Source: Mastigamoeba balamuthi
Taxonomy: Eukaryota > Evosea > Mastigamoebida > Mastigamoebidae
NCBI GenBank assembly: GCA_902651635.1
Contig: CACRSC010000010.1
Span: forward strand, 803,960-867,959
DNA length: 64,000 nucleotides
Direction: 5' to 3'
The notes beneath the pieces are model-generated. The model made no database searches, was not told where the DNA came from, and saw nothing but the letters and a program-made list of their open reading frames with translations. Below are positions 55,529 through 64,000 of this stretch, one piece after another. A program made the translations under genes and the position numbers. Positions within the stretch are counted from its first letter, which is position 1, and each line of letters opens with the position of its first letter.

Positions 55529-56283
55529 TGGAGTACGCGCACCAGTGCACCGTGTGACAAGAAGATGGAGTCGCAGTCCCACGGGGTGCAAGGGAATGTT
55601 GTAAGGAGTATTAGGCTATTGCGGAAAACAGATCAAAGACTCGCCTGAGCGAAGACCGTCTGCGACAGGTGGAGGTGGTTCGGTGACGTTCCCCGATGGC
55701 CGCCCAGAGGACGAAGGCAGACATGGAGGCAGAGCTAGTCGTCCTGTGTGCAGAGGAGGCCATCGCCACCAGAAGTGAACTTTATTACTTGGAGTATGAC
55801 GTGCTGGTGCCTCTCTGCAGTGTCACCCAGCATGGGGGAGGGAGTGATTGGAATAAGGTGCCTGTTATTCCAATGGCCACAGCGTGGGAGAGATTGGTGG
55901 GTAAGGCCCGTGTGGACCACAATAGAGGAGCGGTCCCCGAGAGAGTGAGAACCGGCTTTTGTGAACATGAAGGCGTTCTTGAGGAACTCGAGGAGCGTCT
56001 CGTCCACGAATGCACGCCACTCTGTGGCATATGTGTCAGCTGCCTTCGCATGTGCTCTCCATGATTGACCGCTGCACAAGAGCTGCAACTGATAGCAGAA
56101 GCCTAACACTGCTACTGTGCCCATACCGTACTCACTGTACTCGAATAGCTGGTACAGTAGAAATCACTAATAACTGTCCCCTGATATCTTTTGATCAAAT
56201 AATTCCTGAAATGTGTCATTAGGAATTTCAACATTTGATTCAGAATCTGATCATGAAGTATCTATTTTCTGCATTATCTCTTA
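55529..56283. other. no confident gene
   Basis: Upstream of member D. Open frames of 120-130 codons exist on both strands between 55.70 and 56.12 kb, but neither has recognisable motifs. They could be remnants of a mobile element. Confidence 0.35.
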
Positions 56284-56643
56284 ATGCTAAATATGTCTCT
56301 TACAGAGAAGCAGAGATGGAAGATTTGGTTCCTGCACTCACACCCCAAGGGCCCTCAGTGGGGAAAGAAGCGCATTGCACAGTACATGCACTGTGGACTT
56401 GGATCAACCCAGCACTGGATGAAAACCCGGCCCAACACTGTGGCCACAGCACCACCAACCAAGAGAGCAAGAAGGGCAACTTCAGAGGAAGAGGACAAAC
56501 GGATCCTATCCAGGGCCAAATGCAAGCCACCTCACTCAGCTGCTGCTCTGTTCAGATCCCTTCACCTTCAGGCTTCTGTCTCTACTATTCGCCAGCATTT
56601 GCATGCTGCTCAGGCCAAGTTTCAGGCTCCATTATTTCAGTAA
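56284..56643 (+). pseudogene. Tc1/mariner-like transposase N-terminal fragment
   Basis: A 119-codon frame begins with LTEKQRWKIWFLHSHP and continues WGKKRIAQYMHCGLGSTQHW. This is a helix-turn-helix of the type found at the N-terminus of Tc1/mariner/pogo transposases. It is followed by a basic linker (PTKRARRATSEEEDKRIL) and a second helical DNA-binding segment (ASVSTIRQHLHAA). No DDE/DDD catalytic domain can be followed downstream, although short frames continue to about 57.1 kb. The upstream 40 bases are AT-rich and unlike the gene-dense flanks. I read it as a decayed DNA transposon. Confidence 0.5.
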
Positions 56644-58147
56644 TTATCAATACATGCAACCTAATTCAGTGGCCATGTGACAGTTCATTGTCAACAACCA
56701 TGGCACCCCGATTGATGTTCGTGGACTGTATTGTATGTAGGGCACTGGCATGCCGTTCACATCTGGCAACAACTGAGGGACCCATCAACCAGGCAGGCTC
56801 ACTGTTTCTTGGTGTGAAGGACGAATCGATCTTTATCAGCTGACATTGATCCACAGCAGATAGCGCATATGTCAGAGTCTCACAGCAGACTCGCATCTAC
56901 CCACTCAAGCATGGCTCCGTCTATGGTTCAGTCAATGGGAGGTGGAGGCAGCAAGTGATAGCTTTCACTCCGTTTGAGTGTGACTTCAACCGTGTCCGCT
57001 GCAGGTGGAAGAGCCATGTGGAACCCGGGTTCAGTGTGTGGTTCGGGATCTTCAAGAACCGTTTCCGAGGCTACAACATCCTCACCAACACAGTCCACTG
57101 CAATGCAGTCAAGATCGTGACTCACTTGGATGCCTGATATCTCTCCCTCAACCCCTGAACACTATTCCCACAATGGCCTGGTTCCCCACTGATTTTTGGA
57201 ACAAAAGGCTACTTGTCGACTGTGAGATCGAATATTATCGTTTCATGTCAGCTCCTCCTTTTTGTCAATCGCAGCAGATCGGTGCTGGATAGATACAAGG
57301 CAAATCACATCGACAACATCGTTGAACAGCAGAGCTCTTCACTGCTATGCGTGAAATGACAACATCGCTAATGATCGGCCTCTTCCCCCAGCGGAGCCAA
57401 GCACTAAAGGAAATCCCCTAATGACTCGGGGAGAAGGAAGATAAGAGAACCCACAGATACTCAAATGTAAGCAGGTCATCATCACACTTGGCGATCTTGC
57501 TCATGGTTGGCAGACGGTCCGGATGTCCTCTGAGGTCCACTTTCGGGCCAACAGGCCACTGAAATCCACAGCCAATGGATAATTGCCCTATTCGTTTCTC
57601 TGGCGGAATATCTACCCTGCCCCGACCGAGGGCGGAAAACTCACCGGTACTCAAGACCTGGACGCACAAGCAGCAGCACCACACCAAGGTTATCCACGAC
57701 GAGAGGAGAGCGAGATTGCGGAAACCGCATGAGCCACAACGAAGGCCACGAGAGGGGGACACTCTACCTTGATGCCCATCAGGAAACCCTATTTACCGCG
57801 CATTGGATGGGGCACATTTGGTATTTTTCCGGCACCGCCCGAAACCCTATCGTCCGGAAAGAAATGATGAAACACGTATGTCGCAATAGAGACAGGAGAG
57901 GGGCAGCGGAATGAACACACAGCTCTCTCAAGGGGTGGACCGAATGGCCAGCAGTGCCTGCATCCTGGTGTCGCCCAGCTCAGCAGTGGCATCAAACGAT
58001 TGAGACGACCGCGCATCTGCTCTGATTTCTCAAGGAAATTGCATGGAATTTACTAAATTAATGCGATAGAACGCACCTCGGATCACGGTTCGGTTCACTA
58101 TTTCAGTGATCAACGTTAGAGGCACATCTGTTCCGTTTCACAGAGCT
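56644..58147. other. no confident gene
   Basis: Possible degraded remainder of the Tc1-like element up to ~57.1 kb, then unassigned sequence. A minus-strand frame at 57.42-57.76 kb has a hydrophobic start but no known family. Confidence 0.4.
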
Positions 58148-59040
58148 ATGGCCGAGCAGTGCGAGTTCGCCATGTCTGGCGCCACCCCGAGCCGCATCCC
58201 AGGCCCGCAGCAGAGCGAGGGCCCCTTCCTGTGGCTCTCGACGCATAGCATCTGTCACGGCTCCCCGTGCAGCGTGAGACAACCTTCTGTTCCGTGCGTT
58301 TCCTCACGCCCTCCGCCACTCCGTCGTGCAAGCAGGCAGGCATTGTGGTTCCCTCATCGTGGATGGTACTGCATAGACTGGAGCCCGTCGATATACGCAC
58401 GGCAATGCTACGCTCGGAGGTGATTCTGCGCGGGCCCAATTCGGCGACGTGCAAACGTACCCTTAATATTCACTCGACCTGCACTGAAGATCCACCTATT
58501 CAGCGGTGAGACAGTGCTGCAAATGCAGTGCCAGGAGCCGCGGGCGCGTGCTCGACCTTGGCGGCAAAATGATCGAGACGTTCAGCCCGGCCTCTTCAAC
58601 CCGCGAATTCATCTTCGAGTCAGTTCGCTCGTACGTAGCTCGAAGCCTGTGCCGAGGGGCCACTGGGCACTCACGAGCTCGCGGGGGCCAACAGGCGGTG
58701 CAGCTCCTCGCGCCTGCACCTTGGCGGAACATTGGAGCTGGTCGTCGAGATCCGGGGTAGAGACGGCCAGGTGGTGGTGATACTCCCCTCCGCCCCGTTC
58801 AGTCTTGTCTCGAAGCCACCCAGGCCGCGTCCCGCGCTCATCGACAACCAACAAAAGCACCAAGGGGACATCTCCATCTCGCCATGCAAGGCAAGCACGG
58901 AGCGTGCAAACATCGAGGCTGAGGTGGCCCCGCTGGAGCAGGACGTGCTGAAGAAGCAGGTCCTACAGCTCATTCAGCTGCAGAGGGATCAGCTTGACCG
59001 TGTGCGCCTTCTCAGGCATCTGCTCAGCGCGTATGATTGA
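58148..59040 (+). CDS. Spt23/p53-like (Ig-fold) putative transcription factor, 236 aa
   Basis: Exons 58148-58273, 58336-58456, 58504-58630 and 58704-59040 join to exactly 237 codons including stop; donors are GTGAGA, GTACCC and GTACGT. After MAEQCEFAMSGATPSR the core has LRSEVILRGPNSATCK joined to PVRQCCKCSARSRGRVLD, then FSPASSTREFIFESVRS joined to SRLHLGGTLELVVEIRGRDG and PFSLVSKPPRPRP. A CxxC/Arg segment, followed by strands giving HL-x-L-x-V-x-I and finally PF-x-V-x-SK, is the pattern I associate with fungal Spt23/Mga2 and other p53/Rel-like beta-sandwich factors. The end is a short coiled coil (EQDVLKKQVLQLIQLQRDQL), possibly for dimerisation. The assignment is by pattern only. A broken partial copy lies at 40.44-40.68 kb. 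Confidence 0.5.
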
Positions 59041-59397
59041 ACCGCTGGTCTGGCGTCCTCTGTATCGTGTATTCAAAGTGGCCGTGGCCTCACAATGACA
59101 GTGGAGCTTCCGCGGCACTACAAACACAGACAGGCAGTCAGTCTGATTGTGGGCAAAGTGTGAATTTACTGTGCTGCCGGCGCACCAGATGGCCCATGTT
59201 GTAAGGCACCTCTACCAGAGCTGTTATGCTGCAAGCCAGGTTTCCTTGATTTGCGTGCTGGCTGCAGGTGCAAAGATGCTCGGGGGTGAGAGGGTGATCC
59301 TGATGTAGCACCCAAAAAGAGAATAACTCTCACTGGCCACAGCTGATGGGCCGAGAGACTTTCTCACCAACACCCTAGGAACCCTTCGTCGCCTCCT
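59041..59397. other. intergenic between convergent units
   Basis: No feature seen between the Spt23-like gene and the 59.4-kb copy of the dispersed 70-bp sequence. Confidence 0.5.
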
Positions 59398-59470
59398 TGG
59401 CATAACCACACCAGAAACGACGCCACCACTCGCAAGGGTAGTAACGAATCAACCATAACGGTCCTCAAGT
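59398..59470. repeat. ~70-bp dispersed sequence shared with 52935-53015
   Basis: Same ordered blocks as at 52.9 kb. Here its end CCTCAAGTCG is fused directly to the intron 2 start of family member E (GAGCGCACGAGATG on the plus strand). Confidence 0.6.
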
Positions 59471-60132
59471 CGAGCGCACGAGATGCGTGGGGGTGTCGGT
59501 GGCGACGCCGTGGCCGAGACGGGCAGTGGACCAGTCGACGCAGGTGCGCAGCAGGCGCAGGAAGGCCTCGGGCACCGGGAAGCCCAGCAGCTGTGCGGCG
59601 CCGGGGGTGTCGAGGGCGAGGGCCTGGGCGTCGCTGCCGGGCGAGGGCTCTGCGAGGGCTGCGACCTCCCGGCAGCGCTCTGCGCAGACGGGGCGGCCCA
59701 CGACCCCCACGGGCCCGTGCAGCCGCTGCAGCACCGGCCGCCGCAGGACGTCGGTGCACCTGACGATCGTCCCGTGCGGCAGCGAGCACCCGGCTGCGGA
59801 CAGCCCCGTGCACCGCTGGGACACACGACAGGTAAATGTCGCGATCAACGGCAGGGAGCGGAGCTGGGCCGGGCGCACCCTGTTGTACCGGCCGTCGCTG
59901 AGGGTGTAGACATCGGAGTCGGGGGACGTGCGCAGCAGCTGGAGGACAACAGGCCCGCTGGGGTGCCTGGGGGCACCGCCCTCGAGCTGCTGCTGCTGCG
60001 GGCGGTAGCGGCGGAGGGCGTAGTCGAGGACCTGGAAGAGGACGGCCAGCTCCAGAGAGCTCGGGCACGGGGCCCTGCTCCTCCCTGCATCCTACCACGG
60101 TGCCCTCGTCCGACTGCTGCTCCTTGACTCAT
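59465..60132 (-). pseudogene. RPA70N-like family member E, truncated and frameshifted
   Basis: Start ATG at 60132. Exon 1 is homologous to exon 1 of member D, but an extra base within CCCGAGCTCTCTGGAGCTGG (D has CTCTCGGAGCTGG) shifts the frame, so the OB-fold start VPELS is followed by out-of-frame sequence. Exon 2 (CSLPHGTIVRCTDVLRRPVL, HGPVGVVGRPVCAERCREV, RLLRTCVDWSTARLGHG) is nearly identical to D. The copy stops a few bases inside intron 2 and is joined to 3' flanking DNA. The whole helical and C-terminal parts are therefore deleted. It cannot make the family protein. Confidence 0.7.
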
Positions 60133-63100
60133 GGGAGTGTGCGCCAGATGCTTGGATGGTAAGCGTGATTGTTGCGTTGTTGCGTTCAACGGTCCAAATC
60201 CAAAATCATTGTCCAGGAGACAGACGCGTCATCGGATTTGTGTGGATGTGGAATATCCCCCGCTCGTGTGTTTTTTGGATTTCAAGCAAAAAACCGCAGA
60301 GGAACCTCTGTGTGCTGCCCTTGTTCTCACGTTTTGGTGCGCAGAACCCGTTTTGCCAGGCTCAGCCACGGTGACAAGTGCTGGGACCCAACCGAGCAAG
60401 AATGGCTGGAGCAGCAAGCCAAACTTACAAGCCATCCGAGAGCCTGAAGTAGAATGTGTTCAAGATGCCTGTGTTCAAGATGCCTGTGAAGAGCCACTTC
60501 ACAGAATGTGTGCTCAAATTGTCTACTGACACTCTGCCTGATGAGGCCATTCATGAAGAATGAGATTGGGTAGAGAAGAAACAAACCAAGAATAACATTT
60601 CTCTACTGAAAAACCTAGCCATCAATTTATATCCCTTTGAGGTGATATAAAGATATCCCACTATTTATGTGTGTGCTGCTGATGTTGTCAGACGTCCCTG
60701 GGGCAGCATTTCCATCGGATCCCGGTCTGGTGCAGACCAAATCCAACCCCTATTCTGCCTGTGTTTCGTATTATAAGTGGCGGATTCATGGTGCCCTGTG
60801 TCAGATGCAGGCCAGTCGCCCGGGCAGTCACTGAAGTACCTCCAGAGCAGAGCAGGCGCACAGGCGTAGGGTCGGCAGGCAGTGCCCAGTGCATGAAGCA
60901 GCACGTGAAATGCAGGGATCGACCCCAAATTCCACCTGACCTGATCCCACCCAAAATCTGATATTGGAATCAGGGGATAATAATAGAATAAGCCCGAGCC
61001 CTCTCAGCCTCACAAATGTGAGAAATCAAGTGGAGCATGTCGTGCCCAAGGGCGTGGTGGACATTCTTGTCTGCCTTACTAAAACCGAGCATTGCCATCT
61101 CTGGGCAAGGCAGGAGCTGCCGAACTTCGTCCACAAAGTCATGCTGTGTGCATTGTATAAGGACTGAATGCTCACACAAAGAGTGCACGACTGGTTCCTG
61201 GCCAACATGAAGTTGTTCAGGCAGAATCAATCAATTGTGCAGAAGTAATCTGTGCACTGGGAGAAGATTCAGTTTGCCCAGATCAACTAAGCTGCACACA
61301 AGGCTGCATCAAAAACGATTCATCCACTGAAGCTGCTCAAGCATGTAACACTCATTATGGACAGCTATCACTTCTTCTTGGTCAGCAGCCATGCAGTTCG
61401 TTTTTTCCATATGAAATTGATCAATATTTACACTAATATTTTCTGATTGACCAGTGGACAATATCTGTACAAAGGGGGATCAAGAAGGAACACATGGTCA
61501 CACAAGCTCAGAGGACCCGAGACTTGATACATGAGTGCCACAGACATCTGCAGTCGTGTTTGTGGCCTCTGGGGCCCATACACCCTGAAGTTGTATGATG
61601 GGAATTGGATGCAGGCCCACAAACACGAGTTAGAACATGATTTTAAGTATGATCATGGGATTGCAGATAACCACTTCTCATGGGCCCACAATCACCTTGA
61701 TCATTCAGAATTCGATTGTATCTGGGCCTGTCCCCTGTGACATTTGCTTTCAGTCTTCACACCTTCAAGAATTGATACAATAAAACTAGCAAACTGATCC
61801 CAAAACAAAGAAAAACGTGGGATAGGTCACTGGTTATTTTTGGGATCGATCCTTCAGCATAAGGTTCTCACATGTGTCATCAAGGAACGAGGACACAAAT
61901 AGTACAAAGAAAGCCCACCCACCTTATGCTTCCAGCTCTTCACACTCGTGATGCTGCTGCTGCATCTTCTGCAGATCCAGTTTTCTCTCACTCATCCCTT
62001 GCATTCTGCTGGTGAGCCCCTTTGTTGTCGCTCATACTCCTCCTGTGCTCTGCCCTCTGTAAGTCCAGGATGGCACTGCAAAAGTGCACTATCATCAAGG
62101 ATGTGAGCTGCTGAAGCTATGATCCTAGACTGCTGCTGTGCATGTTGCTCTGCTGTGTCTATCGCTGCCTGAGCAGTACTCATAGAGGCAATGATCACCT
62201 AGGGGGCCCACTGCTGGATGGCCTCCAGTATGGAACACTCATAGTCGAGGTGTGGCTCATCTGACACCTGAGGGCCACACATGCTGTGCACATACCAGCT
62301 GCAGCACTAAAAATACATAACCTGCATGGCCTTGGGCATTCTGCATGCTCATCAGGAAATGCGTCCAGTGTACTGCAGATCCTTATGGTACATCTGCTGT
62401 GCCTGGGCTGCCAGGGCAATGTAGTCATGCAGATGCCAAAATCCAGCAACATCGAGTCTTCTGACCATGTCTCAATGACGAAAAGGAGTTCATGGTTCAC
62501 AAGCTGTGCTTTGTGTGTAACAGAAGATGTGAGTGCCCTGGCAATGCTGAAGGTGCTCCAGGAACCCATCAAGTATGGAGGCACCACCTTACTCAATGGG
62601 CAGGGCCAAGGCCCTGCTGAGTCTGGGAAAGAGATGAACTGCTCGTGCTGGCCTGTGTGTATGGCAGCCTGCATGCCCTGCATGCTCTCGTGCTGCCCTC
62701 GTTCTTCCTCGGCCCAGCTGATGAGGCCGTCCTTATCTGTGTTATGATGCAGAACGCCAGGGCAGGGTATCAGTCCTTGATACCCTTGCGCAGCCCCCTT
62801 GGGTGCACTGGCCTCAGGCACTCGTGAGGCAGCAGTGGGATTTGACGCCGTTACAGCCATCTGGGGGGCTTGCACAGCTGCCCTATTGGCTCACCAGAGA
62901 CCCATTCCCGGTGTACTGGACGTCCATAGAGAGCCCATGGACGATAGATGCACTGCTGGCCCTGGCAATGCCTCCAACTACCTCAGCCATGAGCAGCTGG
63001 TGCGCAATGGCAGCTGGCTGCTCAACATGGTCGAGTGGTGGCTGTATGCCTGCCTTTTTCGATCATCAGATCACCAGAGAGGACATGTGCAGGTGCTTGT

Positions 63101-63702
63101 TGCTGCAGTCACCAGGAACCACCAGATGACCGCCATTGCCCTACTGACTCCAATGCCCTTCCTGCTGGGTTGCCAGGACGCCCTCCATTGCTGCTGCCTG
63201 TGCGAGGTCTGCTCTGCTGGCAAGGTGTGCATGCTCAAACACTTTGCTCGGCCGCCCTTCTGCGAGCAGGGACCTCTGGTCGAGTTGACCCGGATGTCCT
63301 CAAAGACTGCTGCTCTCATGTCGAGCCAATTCGCAAGGGAAACGAATGGGCCATTGATTCGGAGATTGTATCCCACTATACTCATTATCCAAGAGCACGC
63401 TGCAGAACTGCAGTGTCGAGCTTGCGCCTCTGCAGCACTGCCGGGACATGTCTTTGTCATTCTGAGCACTGCTCTGCTTACGAACACGAGACGAAGCACA
63501 CCCCAGAGTTTCTACCACTGTGCCCCAGGGTGACACTCCGGGGAACTCTGGGTCACGGACATACATTGAGGGCACCCCCGGGGGAAACACCCACATTTGC
63601 TCGGTCAGAGAGACGGGGACACCCTGGGGGGATCCCCAGGTGTACACATCGGGTGTTATCTTCTTGTCACGAAAGCGCCGTGCGGTGTTCAGTGCGCACT
63701 CC
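60133..63702. other. gene-poor region with degenerate frames
   Basis: Upstream of E lies AT-rich sequence (60.5-61.9 kb). From 62.0 to 63.5 kb the sequence is GC-richer, with long but featureless frames on both strands. The minus strand has Gln/Ala-rich helical pieces (AEQHAQQQSRIIASAAHIL, RKLDLQKMQQQHHECEELEA) separated by a stop, which suggests a decayed gene or mobile element. A palindrome lies at 63619-63643. No confident gene. Confidence 0.4.
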
Positions 63703-64000
63703 ATGAGCCACGGAGAGCAGCTGTCCCTGTCCGAGGACGAGGCCACCGAGGCCGAGGGCGCCGGGGTCGGCGGCGGGGAGGAGGAGGGCCCCGTGCCCGA
63801 GCTCTCGGCGCTGGCCGTCTTCCGCGAGGCCCTCGAGGACGCCCGACGCCGCAGCCGCCCCAAGCAGCACCACGAGGGCGGCTCCCGCAGGCGCCCCAGC
63901 GGGCCCTTCGTCCTCCAGCTGCTGCGCGCGTCCCCCGACTCCGAGGCCTACGCCCTCAGCGACGGCCAGTACTACTGGGTGCGCCTGCCATCGCGAAATC
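63703..64000 (+). CDS. RPA70N-like family member F, 5' part (cut by window end)
   Basis: ATG at 63703. Exon 1 (63703-63978) encodes MSHGEQLSLSEDEATEAEG, GPVPELSALAVFREALEDA, then RPSGPFVLQLLRASPDSEAY and ALSDGQYYW, followed by an intron starting GTGCGCCTGCCATCGCG. It is near-identical to member D from VPELS to the end of exon 1 and into the intron. Start codon, frame and splice donor are intact. Whether the rest is intact lies beyond the window. Confidence 0.7.
   Translation, partial: MSHGEQLSLSEDEATEAEGAGVGGGEEEGPVPELSALAVFREALEDARRRSRPKQHHEGGSRRRPSGPFVLQLLRASPDSEAYALSDGQYYWVRLPSRN

Noticed and set aside
61990-63533. Long overlapping frames on both strands (226-244 codons)
   Set aside because: No recognised domain, stops interrupt the better minus-strand candidate, and neither strand is clearly favoured.
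1-64000. Bacterial-style operons, CRISPR arrays, riboswitches and Shine-Dalgarno sites
   Set aside because: The sequence is eukaryotic with spliceosomal introns; no such elements were seen.

Overview
This is a nuclear genomic window from a eukaryotic microbe. The genes are rich in spliceosomal introns, mostly 45-300 nt long. Coding exons are GC-rich, while several long gene-free stretches (about 16.6-18.2, 25.1-25.7 and 44.6-46.9 kb) are strikingly AT-rich. Two observations suggest a flagellated amoebozoan, for example an archamoeba-like organism. The first is a giant receptor with a kinase, a nucleotide cyclase and a second kinase in series, an architecture I know best from Acanthamoeba-type amoebae. 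The second is CFAP298, a protein of motile cilia and flagella. This taxonomic reading is inference; no rRNA or tRNA gene is present to settle it.

Layout. 0-10 kb: a small unknown gene, two head-to-tail paralogous membrane-anchored cathepsins (minus strand), a protein with an AAR2-like domain between them, and an internally deleted copy of a coiled-coil gene found whole at 47 kb. 10-16.6 kb (all minus): CFAP298 with a minisatellite in its intron, an RHS/Crinkler-type P-loop NTPase, a Kelch protein and the Golgi pH regulator GPHR/GPR89. 19.3-25 kb (plus): a right-handed beta-helix protein with a PB1-like tail, then the first member (A) of a family with an RPA70N-like OB fold and a helical-repeat region. 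25.7-34.2 kb (minus): the giant LamG / Cys-rich-repeat / TM / kinase / cyclase / kinase receptor. 35.7-39.7 kb: an internally deleted Ty3/gypsy-like LTR retrotransposon.

40-43.6 kb: two dead gene fragments (a Spt23/p53-like factor and an ABCB transporter ATP-binding domain), then an intact LRR / coiled-coil / SAM-SAM / U-box ubiquitin ligase whose LRR exons are 69-nt cassettes. 47-48.7 kb: the QA-repeat coiled-coil gene. 48.9-64 kb: four more members of the RPA70N-like family (C, D, E broken, F cut by the window end), interleaved with a second RHS/Crinkler-type NTPase, a Tc1/mariner-like transposase remnant and an intact copy of the Spt23/p53-like factor.

The genes do not form one pathway. 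The dominant themes are duplication followed by decay (cathepsins, RPA70N-like family, NTPases, coiled-coil gene, Spt23-like gene) and an unusual 5' splice-site repertoire: GTGCG is the commonest start of introns, and several introns start with GC. The most likely undescribed item is the RPA70N-like/helical family, with five copies in 41 kb.
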